Positions 21,989 to 31,269 of a stretch of 64,000 bases of DNA are shown here, in pieces (the stretch's first letter is position 1; each line of letters opens with the position of its first letter). The position numbers and the translations under genes were made by a program. The stretch is from Gallionellaceae bacterium. Its GTDB lineage: Bacteria > Pseudomonadota > Gammaproteobacteria > Burkholderiales > Gallionellaceae. A model generated the notes under the pieces. That model had not been told where the DNA came from, ran no database searches, and saw nothing but the letters and a program-made list of their open reading frames with translations. Location: assembly GCA_004297065.1 (NCBI GenBank), contig SCUU01000140.1:1-64000 (forward strand). Reading direction: 5' to 3'.

Positions 21989-23695
21989 TTACGAGCGGTC
22001 GGTCAGGTCGACGACGCGGGATACTTCGGCGATGGAGGTGCAGCCCTGGATGATGCGGCGTATGCCGTCCTGCGCCAGCGGACGGAAGCCTTTTTCCAGC
22101 GCGGTGTGTTTCAGATCGCGGATGCTGGCGCGGCGCGAGATGAGGTCGTCGATGTCGCTATCCATTTTGAATATTTCCATGATCGCGCGGCGGCCTTTGT
22201 AGCCCTGGTGGTTGCACAGGTCGCATCCTGCGGCGCGATAGAGGGTGGTGTCGTCGTCATGGCGCAAGCCGAGTATCTTGCGTTCGCTGCCGTCGGGGCG
22301 GTAGCCGTATTTGCAGTGCGGGCACAGGATGCGGATCAGGCGCTGCGCCACGATACCGATGATGTTGCCCGCCATGATGTCGGGCAGGATGCCGATGTCC
22401 AATAAACGCGGGATCGCACCGATGGCGGAGTTGGTGTGCAGCGTGGAGTAGACCTGGTGGCCTGTCATGGCGGCGCGGAATGCCATCTCGGCGGTGGGGT
22501 GGTCGCGGATTTCGCCGACGAGGATGATGTCCGGATCCTGGCGCATCATGGAGCGGATACCGCTGGCGAAGTCCAGCTTGGTGGCTTCGTTGACCGAGCT
22601 CTGGCGGATCAGCGGAATGGGGTATTCCACCGGGTCTTCCAGCGTCATGATATTCACCCCTTCGGTGTTTACGTGGTTCAGCAGCGAATACAGCGTGGTT
22701 GTTTTGCCGCTGCCGGTCGGGCCGGTGACAAGCACGATGCCTTCCGGTTTGGCGATGATGGTGCGCAGCGTGTTGAGCGCGATGTCGTCGAGCCCGATCC
22801 GGTCGATCGCCACGATGCCTTTTTGACGATCCAGAATACGCAGCACGAGATTTTCGCCGTGGGTGGTGGGGTGCGAAGCCACGCGAAAGTCGATGGGGTG
22901 ACCGGACAGGCGCAGGGAGATGCGCCCGTCCTGCGGCGCGCGCGTCTCGGCGATGTTCATGCCGCTCATCACCTTCAGGCGCACGACCATCGCCGGCCAG
23001 AAGCTCCTGTGCAGGCTGCGTACCTGGCGCAGCACGCCGTCCACGCGGTAGCGGATGCGCAGGAAGCTGTTCTCGGGTTCGAAGTGGATGTCGGATGCGC
23101 CTTGCTGCACGGCCTCGGTGAGCAGCGCGTCGATCAGGCGTACCACCGGTTGGCTGAATTCGTTGACGCCGGTTTGCGGCGACTGGTGCTCCATTTCGCC
23201 CGGCTCGATTTCGTGCAGGATGCCGTCGATGGAAAGCTCGAAGCCGTAGTACTGGTCGATGGCGCGCAGGATGTCGGATTCGCTGGCGAGCTGGGTGACG
23301 AGGCGGTATTCGTCTTTGAGCAGCGCGCGCACCTGGTCTAGCGCGATGATGTTGTCCGGGTCGGCAATGGCCAGCGTCAGATTTTTATTGGACGCATCCA
23401 CCGACAGCGGCAGCAACTGGTGGCGGCGCGCGATGTCTTTGGGAATGAAGGAGACGGCAGCCGGATCGATAATGACGGTGGAAAGATCGACGCTTTCCTG
23501 TCCCAGGTTTTCCGACAGCACATCGCGGATGGTGGCTTCGGAGAGGAAGCCCAGGCGCACCAACAGGCGCCCCAGCGGCTGCGGCGATTTGCTTTGTTCT
23601 TGGACGGCAATGCGCAACTGGTCTTCGCTGATGACGCCTTTTGCGATCAGTAACTGTCCGATGGGCTGCTGGGTTTGGTGTAGCGGCGCGGCCAT
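21989..23695 (-). CDS. GspE/PilB/MshE-type secretion ATPase
   Basis: GPTGSGKTTTLYSLL Walker A, EDPVEYPI, RQDPDIILVGEIRD, CPHCKYGYRP, N-terminal MshEN domain. Confidence 0.95.
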   Translation of the reverse strand: MAAPLHQTQQPIGQLLIAKGVISEDQLRIAVQEQSKSPQPLGRLLVRLGFLSEATIRDVLSENLGQESVDLSTVIIDPAAVSFIPKDIARRHQLLPLSVDASNKNLTLAIADPDNIIALDQVRALLKDEYRLVTQLASESDILRAIDQYYGFELSIDGILHEIEPGEMEHQSPQTGVNEFSQPVVRLIDALLTEAVQQGASDIHFEPENSFLRIRYRVDGVLRQVRSLHRSFWPAMVVRLKVMSGMNIAETRAPQDGRISLRLSGHPIDFRVASHPTTHGENLVLRILDRQKGIVAIDRIGLDDIALNTLRTIIAKPEGIVLVTGPTGSGKTTTLYSLLNHVNTEGVNIMTLEDPVEYPIPLIRQSSVNEATKLDFASGIRSMMRQDPDIILVGEIRDHPTAEMAFRAAMTGHQVYSTLHTNSAIGAIPRLLDIGILPDIMAGNIIGIVAQRLIRILCPHCKYGYRPDGSERKILGLRHDDDTTLYRAAGCDLCNHQGYKGRRAIMEIFKMDSDIDDLISRRASIRDLKHTALEKGFRPLAQDGIRRIIQGCTSIAEVSRVVDLTDRS

Positions 23696-23757
23696 GTTGC
23701 TCCTTATTGCGCTCCGGTATGACGGTCTATTGGATTGAACACAATTTGAACCATCAT

Positions 23758-24921
23758 CTAGCGGGCGGCAGCGTTGAGTTCGTTCAAACGTTTTTGCGCT
23801 TGCTCGCGGCTAAAACCGGAATTGCCCGCAGTGTCGAACTGTACGGCTTGCTGATAATACCTTGCTGCTTTGCGTTGTCCCAGATGATCCAGGCTGATCG
23901 CTAAATTGAAAGCGAACAGGGCATTGGTCGGCTCCGCTGCCAGCGCATTGAAATAAGCCTGTTGCGCATCGGACCAGCGCGACTGCTCTGCGTACTGGTT
24001 TCCCAGCGCAAAATGCAGGGCCGCTGCATCCGGTTGCTGTGCGATGAGTTGCTTGAGATGGCTTTCTTTGGTGGCGTGGTCGGCGGTGCCGAAGCCGGAA
24101 AGACCGGCATGCGCGACAGGGTCGCGCGGATCGAGCATCAGCACCTGGCGGTAATAATGCAAGGCGGTGTCATCCTGTCCCCGCTGTTGGGCGATGGCGG
24201 CCAGACCCAGCAAGGCGTCGCGGTTCTTGGGGTCTTTGGACAGCGCTTCGCGATAACGCTGCCATGCCATGGCGTAATCGCCGCTCTGGTAGGCCCGGTA
24301 GGCGCTGTTCAAAACCGGATCGATCGAGTCGGGTTCCTGCTGGTGCTGGATGTCCAGCGGCTTGGCACGAGCTTTGGCCGTTTTTGTCGGGCGTGCGGCC
24401 GGTTTTTTCGTCACGGGTTTGTCGCTGCGAGGTGTCGCAACGGGAGGTTGTCCGGCTTCGGCCACGGTCGGTGCTGCCTCGGGAGCCGGCTGTAGCGGAA
24501 CCAGCGCAGGCGTTGCCACCACCACAGGTTGCGCTGGTATGCTGATCGGGGCGGGAGTGGCAACGGGCGTGGTGGCGTGGTGGGAGGGGCGTTGATTGGG
24601 CGGGGTGATTTCGAGATAGACGTAGAAACCGCCCCCCGCTGCAAACAGGCCACCGGCTATCAGCGCGATGGGGACGATGCCCGGTCGCTGCCGCTTTTTG
24701 GCGGGGGCTTTCTTTGCGGCGAACAAATTTTCTCCGGCAGCGCGCGTAGCGCTAGCTTTGCCGGGCGACTGCATGGAGGATTGGGCATGATGGGGGGCAT
24801 CGATTTGAGCGCCGGCTTGGCGTGACGACACGGGAGCATCTTCCAATTGCATGTTCGCAAGCCCGGTCGATTTGGGCTCGGCCTCCCCGGATTTTTTTAG
24901 CGCGTCGAGTAGCAAGCTCAT
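23758..24921 (-). CDS. TPR protein, MshN-like
   Basis: N-terminal MSLLLDALKKSGEA, TM segment, TPR repeats. Confidence 0.75.
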   Translation of the reverse strand: MSLLLDALKKSGEAEPKSTGLANMQLEDAPVSSRQAGAQIDAPHHAQSSMQSPGKASATRAAGENLFAAKKAPAKKRQRPGIVPIALIAGGLFAAGGGFYVYLEITPPNQRPSHHATTPVATPAPISIPAQPVVVATPALVPLQPAPEAAPTVAEAGQPPVATPRSDKPVTKKPAARPTKTAKARAKPLDIQHQQEPDSIDPVLNSAYRAYQSGDYAMAWQRYREALSKDPKNRDALLGLAAIAQQRGQDDTALHYYRQVLMLDPRDPVAHAGLSGFGTADHATKESHLKQLIAQQPDAAALHFALGNQYAEQSRWSDAQQAYFNALAAEPTNALFAFNLAISLDHLGQRKAARYYQQAVQFDTAGNSGFSREQAQKRLNELNAAAR

Positions 24922-26738
24922 GGCTTCCGCTTGTCCTGAGGTTCGTTTTTGGCCGCGGTGTTGTTGAAGAAGTCGGCGTTCGGCAAGTTGTTGCGGAACG
25001 CGCTGTAATCCCCGTCAATGCCGGCTTCCTTGATAACCATCGGGCGCAGGAAAATGACCAACTCCGATTTCACGTTTTTGTCGTTGCGATATTTGAACAG
25101 GTTGCCCACGTAAGGGAGGTGCCCCAACAGCGGAACTTCATCGGCCTGATTGTTGATTTCGTCCTGCATCAAACCGCCCATGACGGCGATCTGGTTGTTG
25201 TCGATTTTCAGCACGGATTCCATTTCGCGCGTCTGAGTTTGCGGAATCTGGCTGACTACCCCGGCTTTGGCCAGATCGGGATTGGGGTCGTTGACGAAGC
25301 CGAACAGGCGCGTGATGGACGGGCGCATATTCAGCAGCACGCTGTCGTTCTCGTTGATCTGGGGAGTGACGCTCATGGTAAATCCCACGGGCACACTATT
25401 GGATGTGGTGCTGTAGGTCGTGACCGCGGGTGCTCCGCCCGTGGAAGACACGGTGGTGGCATTGATCGTGAAATAAACGTAGTTATCCACCACGCGCAGC
25501 ATCGCGGTCTGGTTGTTCATCACGCTCAGTTTCGGGCTGGACAGGACTTTCACTTTGCCGAACGATTCCATCATTTTGACGGAAGCCGCGAGCGCGCCCA
25601 GACTGGAAGTAGGATTTGCATAATCCAGCGTGAAGATGCTGCCGGTGTTGGCCGCAGTTAAAGTGCCGGCACCGACCTGGCTGAACTGGAAGCCATTTGT
25701 CCCGGCGCGCAGGTTGGACCAGTTGATGCCTTGCTGGTATTGCTCGCTCAAACGCACTTCCACGATGGTGGCCTCGATCAGCACCTGGCGGCGCGAACTG
25801 GCCATGATCTGGGAAACGAACTCCTGAATTTTCTCGTGTTGTCTGGCCGTGGCGCGCACGGTGATGATGCCGTTTTCCGGGTTGGAGATGACCGATGCCG
25901 CTTCGCGGAAAGTGTTGCGGCGCGTGACTGTGGTTCCCTCGCCCTCTATGGTCGCGGCATTCGGGCTGTTCTCGATGCCGCCTTTGGCAACGACTTGTTT
26001 TTTGCCGCTGGCGGCAGGTTGCACGCCCGTGCCGGTGGTGCTGGTGTTATTGTTTTGCTGCACGAAAGTTTCGCTGGAGCCCTCCGGCAATATCTTGTCG
26101 GTCTCGCGCAGGATGTCCTTGATGTTCGATTCCAGACGTTCCCAGAAATGATTCTTCGATGAGTTCTTGATCGACAATTGCGAATTGTTTCCGCTGGAAC
26201 TGGCTCCGCCGACCGCCCCCGCCCCGACTTGAGTGGCATTGGAGATGCCGCCCTCCGAGTCGCGCGTCATGTTTACATAGTCGATCTTGTAGGCTTTCAG
26301 GTACGGCGAATCGGGCATGACGATGAGGTTGCCATTTTCCAACTCGTAGCGCATGTCGACTTGCTTGGAAATGCGATTGAGTATTTGCGGCAAGGTCTGG
26401 TTGATGGCGTTGAGCGTGACGTTGCCTTGCACGCCGGGATTGATGTCGAGGTTGATCTTGGCGTCGCGCGCCAGGGCAAACAGTATTTCTTGCGCGGAGA
26501 CGTTGGTTACGACGACGCTGTAAGTTTCGACCTTGGTGCCGGGTTTGGGGGCGGGAAGCGGGACGGCGCGTTTGTTGGCTTGCGGTATGTCGCTGCTATT
26601 TTGCGGCGGCGTGACATCCTTCAACTGAATATGTTTGTCGGACGGTTTGAGCGGCTGTGTGCTGGCGGGCGGCTTTACTTCGCTACATGCGGCGAGAAAA
26701 ATAAAACTTGAGCACAGCAATACATGATGTAACTTCAT
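24918..26738 (-). CDS. Secretin, MshL/PilQ-like lipoprotein
   Basis: Lipobox SFIFLAACSE; secretin core VGFTMSVTPQINENDSVLLNMRPSITR, PLLGHLPYVGNLFKYR. Confidence 0.92.
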   Translation of the reverse strand: MKLHHVLLCSSFIFLAACSEVKPPASTQPLKPSDKHIQLKDVTPPQNSSDIPQANKRAVPLPAPKPGTKVETYSVVVTNVSAQEILFALARDAKINLDINPGVQGNVTLNAINQTLPQILNRISKQVDMRYELENGNLIVMPDSPYLKAYKIDYVNMTRDSEGGISNATQVGAGAVGGASSSGNNSQLSIKNSSKNHFWERLESNIKDILRETDKILPEGSSETFVQQNNNTSTTGTGVQPAASGKKQVVAKGGIENSPNAATIEGEGTTVTRRNTFREAASVISNPENGIITVRATARQHEKIQEFVSQIMASSRRQVLIEATIVEVRLSEQYQQGINWSNLRAGTNGFQFSQVGAGTLTAANTGSIFTLDYANPTSSLGALAASVKMMESFGKVKVLSSPKLSVMNNQTAMLRVVDNYVYFTINATTVSSTGGAPAVTTYSTTSNSVPVGFTMSVTPQINENDSVLLNMRPSITRLFGFVNDPNPDLAKAGVVSQIPQTQTREMESVLKIDNNQIAVMGGLMQDEINNQADEVPLLGHLPYVGNLFKYRNDKNVKSELVIFLRPMVIKEAGIDGDYSAFRNNLPNADFFNNTAAKNEPQDKRKP

Positions 26739-26794
26739 CCCCGCCCCTTTTTTATCTGGGTTCGAACGTAACATCTCCATCCGACCGGGGCAAT

Positions 26795-26822
26795 ATGCCA
26801 TTTGGCCTATGCCATTTGGCCT
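26795..26822. repeat. Tandem 14-bp repeat (2x ATGCCATTTGGCCT), each with a GCCA-TT-TGGC palindrome
   Basis: Exact tandem duplication in the mshM-mshL intergenic region. Confidence 0.85.
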
Positions 26823-26861
26823 AGTGTGCGCATTTTCAAGCAGTTAATCCACTCGGCGGGG

Positions 26862-28244
26862 TCAATAGTTATCCAGTTCATGCAGCGTTGGGGCGAAGGC
26901 ATCCTTGTAGCGTTTAGGGAGGTTTTGCATTCCTGCACGCGCAGCTTCGCTATTGGCGTAGGTGCCGTACAGTACGCGGAAGCTTTCTTTGCCGTTGATC
27001 TTGATAGGCACTATGTATATTTCGGACAATTTTCCCAAGCTCTTGGCTCGGCTCAAAAAGCGCTCTATGCGTGCCGGGCGGGCATCTTCGGTATAGAACA
27101 ATTGGATGCTGATGCCGCCTTTGCCGATTTGGGCAAGCATGGTCTTGGTGGCGTCCAGTCTTTGTTCCAGGAATGGGCTGTATGTATGTTTGCCTTCTTC
27201 CGTCTTGGGAGGGATGGGTTTTGTGCTGCCGGTCGCCACAACGGGGGTCACGTTGTCTGACGCTGGCATGGCGATTACGGCGGGAGCAGATGAGGGCTGT
27301 ATGGCAGATGCGCTGTCAACAGCTTTGGGTGCGGCCTCCGTTTTGCCGAGCAGCCAGCCTGCGCCGGCGAGCATTATTGCCAACAGCGTTGTGCTTCCGG
27401 CCATAACGGCATTATTGCGGTTGAGCCAGGATTTGTTGGGCGAGAGTTCGCTGTCGCGAATCGCGGCCTGCACATGCTTGGCCTCGATGTTGTGGGTGTT
27501 TTCCACAAAGGCGGCGAGCAGGGATTTGTCCGCCAGTATGTTGACGCGGCGCATGAGGCCGTTGGACGCTTTGCCGATCAGGCTCACGGCGGCGGGCGAG
27601 AAAATGTCCGGGCCGTGATAGCCGGCAGCGCGCATGCGAAACATCAGGTACGACTCGATGACTTTCTTCGACAGCGGCTGCATGCTGAAGTGATGCACGA
27701 TACGATCTTTCAACTGGCGCATGTTGGCTTGTTCCAGTTTCTCGTCCAGCTCGGGTTGCCCGAACAGCACGATTTGGATCAGTTTGTGTTTGCCGACTTG
27801 CAGGTTGTAGAGCAGGCGCAGTTCTTCGAGTGTATCCAGCGGCATGGCATGCGCTTCGTCCACCAGTACCACGCAACGTTCGCCCTGGTTGTGTTTGGCG
27901 ACCAGGTGGTTGTGCAGGTTTTGCAGCAATACGCTGACGCGTTGGCCTTCCGGGTCCAGCTCTAGGCCGTCGGCGATGGCGTAGAGCAATTCGTCGCGCG
28001 ACAGGCTGGGGTTGGCGAGATAGATGGCTTTGATGTTGGTGGGCAGGCGATCCAGCAGCATGCGGCACAACATGGTTTTGCCGCTGCCGACTTCGCCGCT
28101 GATCTTGATGATGCCTTCGCTATCGGTGATGGCGTAAATCAGCGCGTCGAGTATCTCGCCGCGATTGGCGCCGGAGAAAAAAAATTCGGTAACAGGAGTG
28201 ATTTTGAACGGAGGTTCGGTCAGGCCAAAATGTTCGAGATACAT
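26862..28244 (-). CDS. ExeA/MshM-like AAA ATPase with C-terminal SPOR-like region
   Basis: MYLEHFGLTEPPFKITP, GEVGSGKTMLCRMLL, VVLVDEAHAM. Confidence 0.9.
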   Translation of the reverse strand: MYLEHFGLTEPPFKITPVTEFFFSGANRGEILDALIYAITDSEGIIKISGEVGSGKTMLCRMLLDRLPTNIKAIYLANPSLSRDELLYAIADGLELDPEGQRVSVLLQNLHNHLVAKHNQGERCVVLVDEAHAMPLDTLEELRLLYNLQVGKHKLIQIVLFGQPELDEKLEQANMRQLKDRIVHHFSMQPLSKKVIESYLMFRMRAAGYHGPDIFSPAAVSLIGKASNGLMRRVNILADKSLLAAFVENTHNIEAKHVQAAIRDSELSPNKSWLNRNNAVMAGSTTLLAIMLAGAGWLLGKTEAAPKAVDSASAIQPSSAPAVIAMPASDNVTPVVATGSTKPIPPKTEEGKHTYSPFLEQRLDATKTMLAQIGKGGISIQLFYTEDARPARIERFLSRAKSLGKLSEIYIVPIKINGKESFRVLYGTYANSEAARAGMQNLPKRYKDAFAPTLHELDNY

Positions 28245-28255
28245 CTGAATCCTCT

Positions 28256-29686
28256 CTATTGTTTTTTTTGTGCTTTGTGCTTCTGTAGCGCTTCCATGCG
28301 GCTGTATAAGGTGGTGCGGGCGATGCCGAGCAGTTTCGCTGCCTCGCTGATGTTGCCGCGCGTCATATCCATGGCGATGTCGATGTGGCGGTTAGTATAG
28401 TCCATCAGGTGCTCATCCAGATTGAATGTCCCGCGCTCCATGGCGAAGCGGACATCGGTCATCGGGCCGGTCGCGGAAGCGTCCGCATTGGAATGCGCCA
28501 AATCCAGTTCGGCTTCCAATTGGGGGGCATTGACGTTCAGGCCCGGATATTTGGTGCAGAGCCGGATGACGATATTGCGCAATTCCCGGGTGTTGCCGGG
28601 AAAGGTATAGCTGTCCCACAATTTTTCCGCTCCCGCGGCCAGGCGGAAGGGAGGCCTGTGTGCTCGTGTGGCGTAGTGCTCGCGGAAGTGGTCGAGCAAC
28701 AGGAATTTGTCGGCACCCAAGGTACGCAGCGGCGGTACCTGTACGGTGAAGATGCTCAGGCGATGGTAGAGGTCGATGCGGAACTTGCCGTCGCGCACGC
28801 ACGCTTTTAAATCGCGGTTGGTTGCCGTGATGATGCGCGCATGGCTCTTGCGCGTGGTCGTTTCGCCGACACGCTGGAACTCGCCGTTTTCCAATACGCG
28901 CAACAGCTTGGCCTGTAATTCCAGCGGGAGTTCGCCGATTTCATCCAGAAATAAAGTGCCGGCACCGGCTTCTTCGAAGAACCCGGCTTGCGATGCGGTG
29001 GCACCGGTAAACGCGCCTTTGATGTGGCCAAAAAATGCGGATTCGAGCAAGTGGGGAGAGATGGCGGCACAGCTGCAAACGATATAGGGCGCAGAACGGT
29101 TGCTGCTCAGGTTTTGCAGCGTGGCCGCGACCAGTTCTTTGCCGCTGCCCGATTCGCCTTCGATGAGCACGGGGAACGGGGACGTGGCGTACAACTCGAT
29201 CTGGCGGCGCATGGCCTGCATGGGCGGGCTGTTCCCGATGGAGCCGGGCGCGTTTTTGTTCGGGGTCGTGCCGGGGGGGCGTTCGTCGAGTTGTATGCGT
29301 AAGGCGCTGTGCAACTGCGCCTTGATCGTCTCGGGCGAGCATGGCTTGGCGACGAATTCGATCGCGCCTAAAGCGCGCGCATGTCTGGCGTTGGCCCGGT
29401 CATCCTGCCCGGATAAAGCGATCACCTTAACCAGCGGCGAATGCGCGAGCAATTCGGCAATGAGGCGGAAGCCTTCTTCCGGGCGATGCGGCGTCGGGGG
29501 CAAACCCAGATCGACCAGCGCCAACTGCGGCGGGAGGCTCATATTGCGCAACAGGCGGATGGCGTGGGCGCGATCTTCCGCCAGATGGATGTCGAATTCG
29601 TCGGCGAGTACCAGACGCAGGGTGTCGCGGATGAGAGGGTCGTCATCCACGATGAACAGCGAGGGGAGATTTGCGCGACTATTCAA
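28256..29686 (-). CDS. Sigma54-dependent response regulator (PrsR-like; start uncertain)
   Basis: REC domain LFIVDDDPLIRDTL; GESGSGKELVAATLQNLS; GAFTGA; GTLFLDEIGELP; Fis-type HTH at the C-terminus. No nearby ATG; TTG at 29686 proposed. Confidence 0.88.
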   Translation of the reverse strand: MNSRANLPSLFIVDDDPLIRDTLRLVLADEFDIHLAEDRAHAIRLLRNMSLPPQLALVDLGLPPTPHRPEEGFRLIAELLAHSPLVKVIALSGQDDRANARHARALGAIEFVAKPCSPETIKAQLHSALRIQLDERPPGTTPNKNAPGSIGNSPPMQAMRRQIELYATSPFPVLIEGESGSGKELVAATLQNLSSNRSAPYIVCSCAAISPHLLESAFFGHIKGAFTGATASQAGFFEEAGAGTLFLDEIGELPLELQAKLLRVLENGEFQRVGETTTRKSHARIITATNRDLKACVRDGKFRIDLYHRLSIFTVQVPPLRTLGADKFLLLDHFREHYATRAHRPPFRLAAGAEKLWDSYTFPGNTRELRNIVIRLCTKYPGLNVNAPQLEAELDLAHSNADASATGPMTDVRFAMERGTFNLDEHLMDYTNRHIDIAMDMTRGNISEAAKLLGIARTTLYSRMEALQKHKAQKKQ

Positions 29687-29782
29687 TGTGTTTATGCCGC
29701 CAGCAAGACTTTTGATGGCGCGCAGAATAGCCTGCAGTCGCCGTGAGCTCAAGTGCGCGTCGCGTGCGCATTGACCTGCCGC

Positions 29783-30633
29783 GTCAACGCAAAATAGAAA
29801 TGTTCCCTTTGCGCCCTCACGGGAGTAGAGCGGGGACTGATTTGAGGGCACGCTTCCACGGATGGGGCGCTGGCTGAGGTCGCGGTCGGGCTTGCCGCCG
29901 TTGTACCCGCCCCCCGACACGGGGATGCGGTATTTTGTCGCCCAATGCCGCATCGATCTGCCGCGCCTCATCGAACGCTTTGAACGGTCGGATTTCCGTG
30001 TCGCGCTCGGCAAAGATGCCATCGGTCGCTACAGGGTGCCCCCGGACAGATGCAAGCCCGAACATAGGCGTGCGGCCCATCCAGATAGGCTTGCGGGGTT
30101 TCGGCGTGTGAGGCGGGCGGCCATCACCCGGCTGGCCGCATCGCCGATAAAGGCGACCGGGGTACAGCGCGGGCCGCGCCCTTCAAACCGGTCGCGCGGG
30201 CTGCCGTCGATTTGCACCAGTTCGCCCAATCTCGGGCGACGCGGGCGCGGTGGATGGGGCTTGGCCGCACGCCACAGCCCACCTTCGACCATCCATTGCC
30301 GCAAGGTCGCGCGCGAAAGCGGGAAGCCACCCTGTTGCAGATACTCCGCCGCCAGTGTCGGGCCAAAGTCTGGATAGCGGGTGCGCGGGCGTTCGGGCGT
30401 CCGCCCCTCGAAGACCGCATCGGGCTTGTGATTTGACGGCTGGCCGCGTCGTTCGCTCACCGGCCCGGCAGCCCCCCGGCCCGGAATGCCCGCACCGGTC
30501 GCCGCACAACTTCAAGCCGCGCCAGCCCCGTTTTGTCCATCGTAATGCCCACTTCCTTCATCTCGCCCCCGCTTAAAAATCAAAGGGGATATCTCTACTT
30601 TGCAGAAAGGGGACATTGCAATCTTGCGTTTAC
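29783..30633 (-). mobile_element. Decayed insertion sequence (ISNCY-like) with ~25 bp terminal inverted repeats
   Basis: Transposase fragments (DFGPTLAAEYL, LVQIDGSPRDRFEGRGPRCTPVAFIGDAASRVMAARL). Ends gtcaacgcaaaatagaaatgttccc (29783-29807) and ggggacattgcaatcttgcgtttac (30609-30633) are imperfect inverted repeats. Confidence 0.82.
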
Positions 30634-30789
30634 AGCCTGTAGGCATAGGGCTGACGCGGTAGTTTTATTGCTTTATCCTCGAATTGACGCACGCAGGTTG
30701 CGCTCCCATAATCCGTGCGACTTCGCCGTGAGCGTCAGGCTTCGAAAAGAGAGCCGGTTGCGCAGTCGGCGGACATAACGGAGAGCGGT

Positions 30790-31203
30790 ATGACAAAATT
30801 TTGCCTGGGTTGCGCGATGCTATTCGCAATGTTTAGCGGGAATGCGGGGGCGGAAGCCGAGGCAGAGACATGGATCGTGAATGCGGGCCCGTCCCCACAC
30901 GCGTGCAATCCTTACGGCGGAGTCACGCGGGAATATGGCGATGGGGCGGTGCGCGCGTTCGTGACTGGCGGATTGGGTTCGATATTCATCGGCGGCGGTG
31001 TGGCGTGGTACATGAACCCCGATCGTACCGGGCTGACCGCTGTTGCGACGGGCGGGTTGTTGGGCTGGCAAGTGGCGCTGGCCGGGCAAATCCCGCTGGA
31101 TGAGGCGAGGCGCTGGATGCTTAGCGGGGGAGTCAGTTACGGTTTGTTTTTCATCCAGTACCAGGGTTTTCTGCCGGTGCTGGCGCTGGAATACCGTTTG
31201 TAG
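30790..31203 (+). CDS. Small exported/membrane protein, unknown function
   Basis: MTKFCLGCAMLFAMFSGNAGAEAEAET signal peptide; C-terminal LALEYRL. Confidence 0.55.
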   Translation: MTKFCLGCAMLFAMFSGNAGAEAEAETWIVNAGPSPHACNPYGGVTREYGDGAVRAFVTGGLGSIFIGGGVAWYMNPDRTGLTAVATGGLLGWQVALAGQIPLDEARRWMLSGGVSYGLFFIQYQGFLPVLALEYRL

Positions 31204-31269
31204 GCAGTGCCGGATAATTGACGCATCCCGGCATGCGATAATCCGGCCATCTCGAGTCGGGGCTACATC

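Noticed and set aside
26780-26830. Sigma54 promoter in the tandem repeat upstream of mshL
   Set aside because: TGGC elements present on the reverse strand but GG/GC spacing does not fit the -24/-12 consensus.
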